Below, piece after piece: positions 36,446-44,938 of a stretch of 64,000 nucleotides of DNA. The notes beneath the pieces are model-generated. The model saw only the letters and a list, made by a program, of their open reading frames with translations, was not told where the DNA came from and searched no databases. The translations under genes and the position numbers were made by a program. Where the stretch lies: the NCBI RefSeq assembly GCF_020616515.1, contig NZ_CP085135.1, forward strand, positions 2,170,001 through 2,234,000, read 5' to 3'. The stretch comes from Mesorhizobium sp. PAMC28654 (GTDB taxonomy: Bacteria; Pseudomonadota; Alphaproteobacteria; Rhizobiales; Rhizobiaceae). How positions within the stretch are numbered: position 1 is the first letter of the stretch; every line of letters begins with the position of its first letter.

Positions 36446-36589
36446 ATGAAGACGGCATCGAGACTTCTGCAGATCCTGGCGCTCAGCGCCTGCTTCACGG
36501 CGCAGGTTCATGGCACGTTCGCAATGCCGGGCGTTCGCCGCGCCTTGCAGACGATGGAAGTTTTCGCCCTTCCCTCGACGCGGACTTAA
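36446..36589 (+). CDS. possible 47-residue secreted peptide
   Basis: The only candidate in the 363 bases between glyS and glyQ. It reads [20 protein letters not shown], then [20 protein letters not shown]..., a plausible signal peptide followed by a short basic tail. It lies antisense to glyS/glyQ and its stop overlaps the glyQ stop. No clear ribosome site precedes it, so it may be a chance frame. No function can be suggested. Confidence 0.3.
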   Translation: MKTASRLLQILALSACFTAQVHGTFAMPGVRRALQTMEVFALPSTRT

Positions 36590-37527
36590 GCTGCCAGCCC
36601 GCCCGCCTGCGTCAGCAGCGCCTCGCCGCAGGCCTTCGCCAGATTGCGTACGCGCAGGATGTAGCTCTGCCGCTCGGTAACGGAAATCACGCCGCGCGCG
36701 TCGAGCAGGTTGAAGACGTGGCTGGCCTTGATGCACTGGTCGTAGGCGGGGAAGACCATCCTGTGCATCGGCAGATTGTCATTCGACGCCGGCGCGCCGG
36801 CAGCCAGCAACGCCTTGCATTCGGCCTCCGCGTCCTCGAAGTGGCGCAGCAGCATCGCTGTGTTGGCGTATTCGAAATTGTGGCGTGAATACTCTTGCTC
36901 GGCCTGCAGGAAGACGTCGGCATACGTCACCTTGTCGGCACCCTCGCGGCCATTGAAGTTCAGCTCGAAAATGCTGTCGACGCCTTGAAGATAGGTCGCC
37001 AGCCGCTCCAGCCCGTAGGTCAACTCACCCGCCACCGGCGCGCATTCGATGCCGCAGACCTGCTGGAAATAGGTGAACTGCGACACTTCCATGCCGTCGC
37101 ACCAGCATTCCCAGCCGAGGCCCCAGGCGCCCAGTGTCGGGCTCTCCCAATCATCCTCGACAAAGCGGATGTCGTGCAGCAGCGGATCGACGCCGATCGC
37201 GGCGAGCGAGCCGAGATAGAGCTCCTGCAGGTTGGGCGGGTTCGGCTTCAGGATCACCTGGTATTGATAATAATGCTGCAGCCGGTTCGGGTTTTCGCCA
37301 TAGCGGCCATCCTTGGGCCGGCGCGAAGGCTGCACATAGGCGGCGTTCCAACGCTTTGGCCCGAGCGCGCGCAGTGTCGTTGCCGGGTGGAACGTGCCGG
37401 CGCCGACTTCCATGTCGTAGGGCTGCAGTATGACGCAACCATATTCCGCCCAGTAATTGTGCAAGGTCAGGATCAGCCCCTGAAAGGAGCGGCTGGGGTG
37501 CATATGGGCGGGGATGTTGTTTGTCAC
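36586..37527 (-). CDS. glyQ: glycyl-tRNA synthetase alpha subunit
   Basis: Catalytic class II subunit of the heterotetrameric enzyme that charges tRNA-Gly. The protein (313 residues) starts [20 protein letters not shown] and contains the conserved [19 protein letters not shown], the [17 protein letters not shown] and [11 protein letters not shown] segments. A GTG at 37525-37527, behind GAGG, is chosen over an ATG eight codons later (37503) and over a longer open frame to 37608. It is upstream of glyS on the same strand. Confidence 0.93.
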   Translation of the reverse strand: MTNNIPAHMHPSRSFQGLILTLHNYWAEYGCVILQPYDMEVGAGTFHPATTLRALGPKRWNAAYVQPSRRPKDGRYGENPNRLQHYYQYQVILKPNPPNLQELYLGSLAAIGVDPLLHDIRFVEDDWESPTLGAWGLGWECWCDGMEVSQFTYFQQVCGIECAPVAGELTYGLERLATYLQGVDSIFELNFNGREGADKVTYADVFLQAEQEYSRHNFEYANTAMLLRHFEDAEAECKALLAAGAPASNDNLPMHRMVFPAYDQCIKASHVFNLLDARGVISVTERQSYILRVRNLAKACGEALLTQAGGLAA

Positions 37528-37770
37528 TGCGGCCTCGCGGAGCGCTGGGATGCGAGCGTTTCTGAGTAGCCTTTGCGCCACTGGAACGTCCGCACCTTCT
37601 CGGACCACGCTCTAGATGTCCGCCCCACAGGCGTCAAGGCAAGCCTTGCCGGCCACGACGGCTGGAAAGCAAAGAAATGTCGAACGCTTTGCCGGGGGCT
37701 GGCCCATTGCCGATCACGGGAGGCCACGGTCTGCTCGATCAGCCATCCTCACATCAACAGCAGGTCAGCC

Positions 37771-38232
37771 ATGCCCAACCCGATCACCATCCGCCCTGTC
37801 ACGCGAAGGGATTTCGACCAATGGCTTCCGCTTTGGGACGGCTATAATGCATTTTACGGGCGATCCGGCGAGACCGCCCTGCCCGACGAGATCACGCGGA
37901 TGACGTGGTCGCGCTTCTTTGATGCCTATGAGCCGGTTCATGCGCTGGTCGCCGAGAGCGAAGGGCGACTTCTCGGCCTCGTGCACTACCTCTTCCACCG
38001 CAGCACCACGGCGATCGCGCCAAACTGTTATCTGCAGGATCTGTTCACCAGCGAGGCGTCGCGCGGCGAAGGCATCGGCGGGGCGCTCATCAACGGCGTC
38101 TATGACCGCGCCGAAGCCGCCGGTTCCGGCCGGGTGTACTGGCTTACGCATGAAACCAACCACACGGCGATGAAGCTCTACGACAAGATCGGCGAGCGGT
38201 CCGGGTTTGTCGTCTACCGAAAGCTGTTCTGA
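37771..38232 (+). CDS. GNAT family N-acetyltransferase
   Basis: A 153-residue single-domain acetyltransferase. The pattern RGEGIGGALI at residues about 90-100 is the acetyl-CoA pyrophosphate loop (Q/RxxGxG/A), and the conserved C-terminal block SGRVYWLTHETNHTAMKLYDKIG is typical of the RimI-like branch. Substrate unknown. It is divergent from glyQ and followed by a hairpin terminator shared with the convergent TPR gene. The ATG at 37771 is followed immediately by the domain; the reading frame is open further upstream without conserved residues. Confidence 0.87.
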   Translation: MPNPITIRPVTRRDFDQWLPLWDGYNAFYGRSGETALPDEITRMTWSRFFDAYEPVHALVAESEGRLLGLVHYLFHRSTTAIAPNCYLQDLFTSEASRGEGIGGALINGVYDRAEAAGSGRVYWLTHETNHTAMKLYDKIGERSGFVVYRKLF

Positions 38233-38236
38233 AACG

Positions 38237-38266
38237 AAAACGGGGCCCCAAAAGGAGCCCCGTTTG
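38237..38266. terminator. bidirectional terminator between GNAT and TPR genes
   Basis: AAACGGGGC (38238-38246) pairs with GCCCCGTTT (38257-38265) around a short loop, directly after the GNAT stop and just before the stop of the convergent TPR gene. A-tracts on one side and T-tracts on the other allow termination in both directions. Confidence 0.65.
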
Positions 38267-38284
38267 GAAATCAAGATGGCCGAT

Positions 38285-40060
38285 CTATCCCTTCGGCGTG
38301 GGCGTCGGGTCGGGCTTCACCTTGGGTGTTTCCTGCGCCGTGTTGGATTCGATCGGAGGCAGGCCCTTCAACAGCTTCTGCTGCAGGGCGGCAAGCACGT
38401 CGGGGTCGGGCTTCAGATCGCGAGCCTGGTTCCACTGGTAAGTGGCTTCGAGCTTGCGTCCGACGCGCCAATAAGCGTCGCCCAGATGGTCGTTCAGGAC
38501 CGGGTCTTCGGGCTTCAGCGACACCGCGCGTTCCATCTCGCGCACGGCATCGTCAAACCTGCCCATGCGGAAGTAGGCCCAACCCAGCGAATCGACGATG
38601 TAACCGTCGCTCGGCCGCAGGTCGACGGCCTTCTGGATCATCGCAAGGCCTTCCTTGAGATTGATGTTCATGTCGACCCAGGAATAGCCGAGATAGTTCA
38701 GGACCTGCGGCTGGTCGGGAAACAGTTCCAGCGCCTTGCGGAAACTCGGTTCCGCCTTCGGCCATTCCTTCAGCCGCTCATAGGCTATGCCACGCTGGTA
38801 GAAGATGGTCCAGTTGGCGGCGACCGGCGTCTTTATTCCGGCAACAGCCTTGTCGTAGAGTTCAGCCGCTGAGCGGAAGTCTTCCTTCGAGGAATAGACA
38901 CCGCCGAGCGCGAGATAGGCGCGCATGTCATCGGGATGGGCGTCGACGAAACCCTTCAGATGGGTGATCGCCTCGTCATTGCGACCAAGATCGGCCAGGT
39001 TGAGCCCGAGCTGCAGATCGGAGATTTCCTTCAGCGGCGAAGAGTCCGGGATCCGACGATAAAGGGCAATGGCGCCCTCGCCGTCCTTCAGTTGCTCGGA
39101 GACCGCAGCCAGTTGGACAAGTGCCGCGTCGTTGTCAGGCCTGAGCGCCAAGGCGTATTGCAGATAGAGGCGCACGAAAGGCTCGCCGCCGCCGCGATTG
39201 AGCGCGGTGGCGAGATCCAGCAGGATTTCCGACGCACCGTCCGACGGGCCGCCAACAAAGGGTGGGATCTTCTCACCCTTGGTGATCCTGTCGCGAAGGG
39301 CAGTGATCTCAAGCTTGCCGGGCGAGAACGCCTCGGCCTGGTCAAGCACCGCAAGCGCCTTGGCCTTGTCGCCCTTCCGGGCAAAGAAGGAGGCATAGGC
39401 CTGCGCGTTGCGCATCCATGTTTCGGGAGCCGCGCTGCCGGCCGCGGTATCCTGCATTGTCGCGGTGTAGAGCGCTTCGGCCCTGTCGGGCAGGCCCGAC
39501 GCATCGGCGATCAGCGCGCGATGAAAGGATTTGAAGAGACCGAACCAGTCCGGGCCCTGGAGCTTGTCGATCGAAGCCATGGCTTCGGTGGTGTCGCCGG
39601 CGCCTTGCTTGGCCCAGCCTGTCATCACACCGGCAATGAGCCGGTCAAGATCGGATTCAAGCGACAGCTTCAGCCAGTATTCGGCTTTGGAAAAGTCCTT
39701 CTTGTGGAAGGAGTCGACTGCCAGCGCGAGGCGCGAGAACCGCTCGACATCCGGAACTTCCTTGAGCTTGTCGGCATAGACGAGGGATTCGTCGAAGCGG
39801 CCCTGGGCGATCAGCGACAGCATCAGACTCTGCTGCAGGCCGGTATCGCTCGGACTGAAAGCCAGCGCCTGCTTGTAATAGGCAATGGCGTTATCGAGAT
39901 CGTTGTCGCCCTCGGCGATCCGGGCCGCGAGATAGGCTCCCGAGAAGGATGTGATCTTGACCGGTTCGGTGGTTTGCTTGGCATAGGCCGGCAGACCCGA
40001 AATCGCCATGCCCGTCACAATTGCCAGCCCTGTCAGCCAGCGCGCACGTCCTTGCCGCAT
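38285..40060 (-). CDS. exported tetratricopeptide-repeat protein
   Basis: A 591-residue protein with a signal peptide (MRQGRARWLTGLAIVTGMAI, cleavage after YAKQ) followed by many TPR-type helical pairs over most of its length, with at least eight readable units (for example NAIAYYKQALAFSPSD, GWAYFRMGRFDDAVREMERAVSLKPED) and a Pro/Thr-rich tail. TPR proteins of this kind usually act as protein-binding scaffolds, often in the periplasm, and this one may be attached to the cell envelope. The ATG at 40058-40060 was chosen because it starts the signal peptide and follows AGGGATA. Confidence 0.8.
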   Translation of the reverse strand: MRQGRARWLTGLAIVTGMAISGLPAYAKQTTEPVKITSFSGAYLAARIAEGDNDLDNAIAYYKQALAFSPSDTGLQQSLMLSLIAQGRFDESLVYADKLKEVPDVERFSRLALAVDSFHKKDFSKAEYWLKLSLESDLDRLIAGVMTGWAKQGAGDTTEAMASIDKLQGPDWFGLFKSFHRALIADASGLPDRAEALYTATMQDTAAGSAAPETWMRNAQAYASFFARKGDKAKALAVLDQAEAFSPGKLEITALRDRITKGEKIPPFVGGPSDGASEILLDLATALNRGGGEPFVRLYLQYALALRPDNDAALVQLAAVSEQLKDGEGAIALYRRIPDSSPLKEISDLQLGLNLADLGRNDEAITHLKGFVDAHPDDMRAYLALGGVYSSKEDFRSAAELYDKAVAGIKTPVAANWTIFYQRGIAYERLKEWPKAEPSFRKALELFPDQPQVLNYLGYSWVDMNINLKEGLAMIQKAVDLRPSDGYIVDSLGWAYFRMGRFDDAVREMERAVSLKPEDPVLNDHLGDAYWRVGRKLEATYQWNQARDLKPDPDVLAALQQKLLKGLPPIESNTAQETPKVKPDPTPTPKG

Positions 40061-40759
40061 CGTATCCCTTTCAGCCGGGCGCCATCTCCGCAACAGCGGG
40101 ACCGCCGTAGACTCGATCTTTCCGGGCAAAGCATGGCCTTTTTGGGGTCACGCTTCAATCCGGCCCGAATTCACAATCGGGTCATGCCAACTCATACAAT
40201 CGGGCCATGCCATTAATAAAGCCTGGCGAGTGGGAAAACGTCGAGCGGAGCGATGGTTTGGACGAATTTCGGTTTCGAAGCACACGTGACGTATTGAGTT
40301 CCGGCACCGTCAAAGTCCCCACTCGGCAGTAGATGCCTCGCGTATCCGTGCTACGGGCATGGAACCGAAGAAGATTTCCAAGAAGATGATCAGGCGTCGG
40401 TCTGCCTGGCCGGCAAGATATCCTCCTGCGTTGAGCTATGAAACCGGTTTTGAAAACTCATAACATTGCCCTATCATATCAGACATTGGTCCCAAGAGAG
40501 CTTTGACGTGCTACTTGATCATGGACGCATCAACCAGACGGCGCGGACGCGGCGCGGGCTTTTGCATGGCTATGTCTCCGACGCCGACACATTGATGCCG
40601 GAGGCCAGCCTCGACGTTTCTGCCGGCCGCGGAGGCAGGAGCCCTCCACGCGAACAGACTGGGAGGGACTAGCGACATGCGAAAAGGCGATCATGGTGCA
40701 GGCTTCGGCTGCAGTCCGAATCGCTCGCCGACATGCCATTGGAGAGGGATCGTCCGGAC
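40061..40759. other. gene-poor region between TPR and LuxR-type genes
   Basis: 699 bases with no convincing coding sequence; the longest in-frame stretches have composition unlike neighbours. It contains a pair of 16-base direct repeats near its left end (40173-40211) and a locally AT-richer stretch around 40430-40500. It probably holds the divergent promoters of the TPR gene and the LuxR-type gene. Confidence 0.5.
40173..40211. repeat. two direct repeats ACAATCGGGnCATGCC
   Basis: Copies at 40173-40188 and 40196-40211 differ at one base and are 23 bp apart (about two helical turns). They lie about 110-150 bases upstream of the TPR gene start, a position suited to binding of a regulator, although no regulator is known. 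Confidence 0.5.
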
Positions 40760-41857
40760 ATGACCGAACAGCTTGTGGACAAAATCTACGAGGCGACCTT
40801 CGTACCAGAATTGTGGCCCGGCGTGCTGCACGACATGAGCATGCAATCGGGGTCGGCCGCCGGCGCGCTTCTGGTCTTCGATGGCGTGGCGCGACCGCCA
40901 CGCTATCGCACCACCAAGCTGACACAGGACTTGCTGTCGCAGATAATGACCACCGACGACTGGAAGCACAGTGTTTGCGTGCGCACGCTTACCTGGGTCA
41001 AGCCCGGCGCGCTGTCGCGCTTCTTCTATCTCGACGACTATACGACGCCAGAGCAGCACGAGCGCGACAGGTCACGCATACGCCTTGCCGAACACGGGCT
41101 TGGCGAACAGCTTTCGGCAAGAATCCCGCTGCCGAGCGGTGAAACAGTCGCGTTCACGCTCGAGCGCTGGCTCCGCGATGGGCGGCACGAACCGAAATCG
41201 GTCGCGGAGCTCGACCGCCTGCGTCCACATCTGGCGCGCGCCGGAATGGTCGCCGCGCGACTTTGCCTCGAGCGCGCACAGGCGGCGGTCGAGACCCTGG
41301 AGGCAATCCGCCTGCCGGCGGCCGTGCTTGGCGGCTCCGGGCAAGTGCTTGCCGTCAACGGCCTTATGGAAGACCTCCATCCGCTGATCTTTCCGACCGC
41401 TTTCGGTGGCATCGCCATTGCCGACAAGGCAGCGGACACGCTTTTGAACGAAGCGATCGAAGTTGCCGCAAGTGACTGCCGGGACAGCATCGGCTCGATT
41501 CCGATCCCAGGCACAGAGCGTCGCCCACCTGCCGTGGTTCATGTGCTGCCGGTCAAGGGCGCCGCCCGGGACATCCTCGCCAGTGGCGCCGTGGTGCTGG
41601 TGGTGACGATGGTAAGCGACGAGGCGCCGGCCCCTTCCCACGAGGTTTTGAGCAGCCTGTTCGACCTCACGCCCGCCGAGGCCGGGCTGGCTGGCATGCT
41701 GATGATCGGCTGCTCGGTGGCTGACGCGGCTGGCGAAAGCAGCATCAGCGTGAAGAGCGCGCGCACCTATCTCGAACGCATTTTTCAGAAGACCGGGACA
41801 CACCGGCAAAGTCAGCTCCTCGCCTTGCTGCGCTCAACGCAACTTCACAATGGCTGA
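40760..41857 (+). CDS. LuxR-type HTH transcriptional regulator
   Basis: A 365-residue regulator: an N-terminal unassigned region (EQLVDKIYEATFVPELWPGVLHDM), a central sensory-like domain, and a C-terminal LuxR/FixJ-type helix-turn-helix (DLTPAEAGLAGMLMIGCSVADAAGESSISVKSARTYLERIFQKTG). The typical LuxR conserved acyl-homoserine-lactone residues of the N-domain are not evident, so it is a solo regulator of unknown signal. The ATG at 40760 follows GGAGAGGG; an ATG nine codons upstream lacks this. Its target may be the neighbouring LysE gene, but that is a guess. Confidence 0.75.
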   Translation: MTEQLVDKIYEATFVPELWPGVLHDMSMQSGSAAGALLVFDGVARPPRYRTTKLTQDLLSQIMTTDDWKHSVCVRTLTWVKPGALSRFFYLDDYTTPEQHERDRSRIRLAEHGLGEQLSARIPLPSGETVAFTLERWLRDGRHEPKSVAELDRLRPHLARAGMVAARLCLERAQAAVETLEAIRLPAAVLGGSGQVLAVNGLMEDLHPLIFPTAFGGIAIADKAADTLLNEAIEVAASDCRDSIGSIPIPGTERRPPAVVHVLPVKGAARDILASGAVVLVVTMVSDEAPAPSHEVLSSLFDLTPAEAGLAGMLMIGCSVADAAGESSISVKSARTYLERIFQKTGTHRQSQLLALLRSTQLHNG

Positions 41858-41917
41858 AGCGTGTCGCCCCAAAGCGGCCCCGGCTTTGGAGAACGACATG
41901 CATAGAGACAAGGACCT

Positions 41918-42547
41918 TCAAGCCATGGCGTTCACGGCCAGAAGAAGGGCTGCGAAAATCAGCACGGAGCCCGTGATCGCGTCCATCCATTTGAGGTAGA
42001 TCGGGCAGTCAAAGCAGCGCGACAGGCTCACCCCGGCCAAGCTCCAGCCATAGAACTTGATCGCGGAAGCCGCAAGAAACCCACCGGCGAACCCCGCCTG
42101 TTCCTCACTGCCGTAGCTGGATGCGAGAACGCCGACGAGAAACATCGCCTCAAGCCAGACCAGCGGGTTGAGCCAGGTGACGATGAGCATCGAACCGATC
42201 GCCTGGAACCGGGACTTGCAATGTTCTGGGGTCATCCTCGTCCCGGGTGTCCGGCTGGTCCTTTGCAGGATCCGCGCTCCCCACCATGCGAGAAATCCGG
42301 CGCAGCCCACCTGCAGAATGCCGGAGCATGTCGGATACCGCGTCAGCAGCGTTCCAAAGCCGCCGACACCCATGGCTACCAGCGCGAATTCAGAAGCGTA
42401 ACCGGTGGACGCGACCGCAAGCGGGTGACTGCGCGTCAAGCCCGCCTGGATAAGCATGAGGTTCTGGGGCCCAAGTGAAAAGATAAGCCCGAGGCCGAAC
42501 ACGAAACCAGATGCCATCGCCTGCGACAAGAAGAGATCGGCGATCAT
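41918..42547 (-). CDS. LysE/ArgO family amino-acid exporter
   Basis: A 209-residue membrane protein with six hydrophobic segments and the LysE signature in the first helices, FGLGLIFSLGPQNLMLIQAGLTR, plus the NPLVWLEAMFLVG region. LysE/ArgO proteins export basic amino acids; the exact substrate is not predictable. An ATG at 42547 is preferred over one eight codons upstream because it gives the usual family N-terminus. It is convergent with the LuxR-type regulator, 60 bases away. Confidence 0.85.
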   Translation of the reverse strand: MIADLFLSQAMASGFVFGLGLIFSLGPQNLMLIQAGLTRSHPLAVASTGYASEFALVAMGVGGFGTLLTRYPTCSGILQVGCAGFLAWWGARILQRTSRTPGTRMTPEHCKSRFQAIGSMLIVTWLNPLVWLEAMFLVGVLASSYGSEEQAGFAGGFLAASAIKFYGWSLAGVSLSRCFDCPIYLKWMDAITGSVLIFAALLLAVNAMA

Positions 42548-42937
42548 TGCCCTGCATCCATGTGGCGGCATGGCCTGGCCGCTTCATCCGGAAACAGACG
42601 ACGCCGACATTCAAGATCAGCAAGGCGATGCTTGTGGCGGCACGAAGCGTCGCCTCGTTCTTCCGATCGCGCACCGTTCCGCATCTGTCACCTCCCGCAA
42701 ACGAAACACAGCGATGAAGGGGGCGTTGCCGTGTTCGTTACCCTGGGAGACTGGACGGAAGCGCACGCCCCCGAATATCGGCAAATGCCTGCAGACAGGC
42801 AAAAAGCCACCCCACACTGTGGAACATGATCACGTCGAGTGTCGGAAGCGGTGCGCGAAAGTATCGACTTTTTGCCGTACTGCTGGAATTTACCGACTGT
42901 TCGGCACCCCCATCGACTCCACGAGGCAGGCAGGCTG
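42548..42937. other. intergenic region upstream of the LysE-type gene
   Basis: About 390 bases with no gene I can support. A leftward open frame (start 42674) begins with a hydrophobic peptide (ATLRAATSIALLILNVGVV) but runs into the LysE gene in another phase and is not convincing. The region probably holds the promoter of the LysE-type gene and the 3' end of the bioY transcript. Confidence 0.4.
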
Positions 42938-43354
42938 CTACACGCGCGTATCCTGATACAAGCTGGCTGCAACCGCACTGCAAAGCCTAGCCCATTCGCA
43001 GCCCTGGCAGGCATTGCGCGTGAGGCCGGCGGAAAAGGCCTCCCGCATCCGTGCCAATGTCTGCGCGTCGAGATCAATGCGGATGCCCGGCTTGATGGGC
43101 CGATCCAGCAAATCCCCGACATCTCGAGCCGCGAGACGATCCCGCTCGACGACACTCTCGCCCCAACAATGCGGCTCCGGCTCGCCTAGCAACGGAGCGC
43201 AGATATCGTCAGGACCGGAAACGATAAGGATGTCCTCGCCCCGGCTGAGGCGCCCCACGATCACGTCGTAGTTGGCGGTGAAGGCGGGGCTGTAGCCCTT
43301 GCCGACGTAAGTCAGCAGGCAAAGCAGATGGTGGGAGCGTAGCCTGATGGTCAT
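42938..43354 (-). CDS. DUF1284 family cysteine-rich protein
   Basis: A 138-residue protein of the DUF1284 family: MTIRLRSHHLLCLLTYVGKGYSP at the start, and six cysteines (12, 52, 63, 116, 119, 125), the last three in CQGCEWARLC. A metal or Fe-S cluster is a fair inference from these, but no function is known. It lies seven bases downstream of bioY on the same strand and is very probably cotranscribed, which places it in the BioR-controlled unit and hints at a role in biotin use or import. Confidence 0.8.
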   Translation of the reverse strand: MTIRLRSHHLLCLLTYVGKGYSPAFTANYDVIVGRLSRGEDILIVSGPDDICAPLLGEPEPHCWGESVVERDRLAARDVGDLLDRPIKPGIRIDLDAQTLARMREAFSAGLTRNACQGCEWARLCSAVAASLYQDTRV

Positions 43355-43361
43355 CTTACGA

Positions 43362-43955
43362 TCAGGGATTGGCCGGCTTCGCCTTGTTGCCGGAAAACAG
43401 CTTGAGCGTTGCCGCCGCTAGCGCCGACTTGAGCAGACCGCCGACGATGAACGGCAAGAAGCCGAACGTGACGGCCTTTTCCGCGCCGATCATCGCGGCG
43501 AGCCACGCAGTACCCAACGCAAGACAGGCAAGATTGCCGAGCAGCATGGCGACGAAGGCAAGCACGACCTTGTTGCCGTTCCAGCCGCGTTCGGCCAGCC
43601 AGCCGACAAGCGCTCCGACGATCGGGAAAGCGAACAGGTAGCCGCCCGTCGCGCCGAGGAAGTAATGTGCGCCGCCCGTGCCACCCGCCAGCACCGGAAA
43701 GCCCAGGGCGCCTTCGACAAGCCACGCCGTGATGGCGACGGCGCCAAGCCGCCAGCCATAGAGCGCGCCAATGAGCGTCACGGCGAAGGTCTGCATGGTC
43801 ACGGGAACCGGCACCATCGGCACTTCGATGTAGGACGACAGCGCCAGGAACAGCGTGCCGATGACAACGGCGCCGGCCTGCCAGCCAAGGGAGCGATCCT
43901 GAAGCCGGAGCGGACTGAAAGACGGGCCGCGGGGCGCGAGTGCGATGTCGGTCAT
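43362..43955 (-). CDS. bioY: biotin transporter BioY
   Basis: A 197-residue membrane protein, the substrate-binding S component of biotin ECF transport; BioY alone can also take up biotin. It has six hydrophobic segments and the family signatures VPVPVTMQTFAVTLIGALYG and GGTGGAHYFLGATGGYLFAFP. The ATG follows an AGAAGGAAACC ribosome site. A BioR box (TTATAGATAA) lies 25 bases upstream of the start, so repression by BioR when biotin is abundant is expected. No bioMN genes are nearby, consistent with a stand-alone BioY. Confidence 0.94.
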   Translation of the reverse strand: MTDIALAPRGPSFSPLRLQDRSLGWQAGAVVIGTLFLALSSYIEVPMVPVPVTMQTFAVTLIGALYGWRLGAVAITAWLVEGALGFPVLAGGTGGAHYFLGATGGYLFAFPIVGALVGWLAERGWNGNKVVLAFVAMLLGNLACLALGTAWLAAMIGAEKAVTFGFLPFIVGGLLKSALAAATLKLFSGNKAKPANP

Positions 43956-43979
43956 GATGGTTTCCTTCTGGGTGAAAAA

Positions 43980-43989
43980 TTATAGATAA
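43980..43989. promoter_or_regulatory. BioR box upstream of bioY
   Basis: The 10-base sequence TTATAGATAA matches the published BioR consensus TTATMKATAA exactly. It begins 25 bases upstream of the bioY ATG, overlapping the likely promoter or leader. Confidence 0.85.
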
Positions 43990-44140
43990 TTTCTTGTTTT
44001 GATCTATTATCGAATCCACAAATCCAGACGGATAGCAACCCCTTCCGGGCGGAAAGGGCTCAAAGACATACGAAATCCAGGGATAGTGTGCGGTTCGGGC
44101 GCCGGCGAGTCCAGCTTCGGACCCCCCGGCACCGATAGAC

Positions 44141-44809
44141 CTAGCCGACGATGGCAAAAGCCTCGCGCGTCGTCCCTGAGGCTGTCTTGACCGGCTTGCG
44201 GCCGATCCATTGCACATGTCGGCCAAGCGTCGCGGCCGCCGATTCGGTGTTGCCCTGCCTGAGCGCGCCAAGGATTGCCCGATGGTCCTGATCGGTACGA
44301 ATTTCCCACTCGGAGCGCCATGCAGCGAACAGGAAGCGTGCGCTTACGGCGTGCAAATCATCGATGGTGGCGAGGAGCCTTGGCATGCCGCAAGGGGTAA
44401 GGATCAGCCGATGAAAGGCGCGGTTGGCCTCTTCCCACGACCGAACATCGCGGGATTTGTCGCCGGCCTTGGTCGCTTCCTCCGCCAAATCGAGAATGGC
44501 TGCCGTCAGATGCGGCGCGGCATGACGCAGCGCCAGCACTTCGAGTGCCGCCCGCATTTCCGCGACTTCCTTGACCTCGCCAAGGTTGAAGGCCGCGACA
44601 CGCACCCCACGGCGTGGTTCACTGACCGCCAACCCTTGCGCCTCGAGGCGCCGGAAAGCCTCGCGTACCGGAACATGGCTGGTGTCGAACTCTTCGGCGA
44701 TGTGATCCTGCCGCAAACGGGCACCCGGCTCGATGGCGCCCGATATGATCCGGTCCGCCAGCACCTTGCTGATCCGGACGGCGATGGTCTCGTCTGTGCT
44801 CTTTGCCAT
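44141..44809 (-). CDS. bioR: GntR family transcriptional repressor of biotin genes, BioR
   Basis: A 222-residue GntR regulator with the winged helix domain (LRQDHIAEEFDTSHVPVREAFRRLEAQGLA, about residues 32-61) and an all-helical FCD effector domain. In alphaproteobacteria that lack BirA-type regulation, BioR represses biotin synthesis and uptake genes. The gene lies next to bioY, and a perfect TTATAGATAA box is just before its own start, so it is identified as BioR by context and by motif. No typical ribosome site fits between the box and the ATG, so the transcript may be leaderless or very short. Confidence 0.88.
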   Translation of the reverse strand: MAKSTDETIAVRISKVLADRIISGAIEPGARLRQDHIAEEFDTSHVPVREAFRRLEAQGLAVSEPRRGVRVAAFNLGEVKEVAEMRAALEVLALRHAAPHLTAAILDLAEEATKAGDKSRDVRSWEEANRAFHRLILTPCGMPRLLATIDDLHAVSARFLFAAWRSEWEIRTDQDHRAILGALRQGNTESAAATLGRHVQWIGRKPVKTASGTTREAFAIVG

Positions 44810-44812
44810 TTT

Positions 44813-44822
44813 TTATAGATAA
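44813..44822. promoter_or_regulatory. BioR box at the bioR start
   Basis: A second perfect TTATAGATAA copy ends four bases upstream of the bioR ATG (minus strand), in the position of the ribosome site. Autorepression by steric block of transcription initiation is the natural interpretation. Confidence 0.85.
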
Positions 44823-44938
44823 TTTGCGGCACGGCAGCTTGTCGAGACAGCCGCACCGGAATTCGCTGCCTCTCGATCAAAGCAATTGCCTGCTGAGACT
44901 TTTGACGCGGCTACGGTACAGCCGCGGATCGACGCCGT

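Noticed and set aside
42390..42674. Leftward frame starting with a hydrophobic peptide upstream of the LysE-type gene
   Set aside because: It runs into the LysE gene in another phase and shows no family resemblance or ribosome site.
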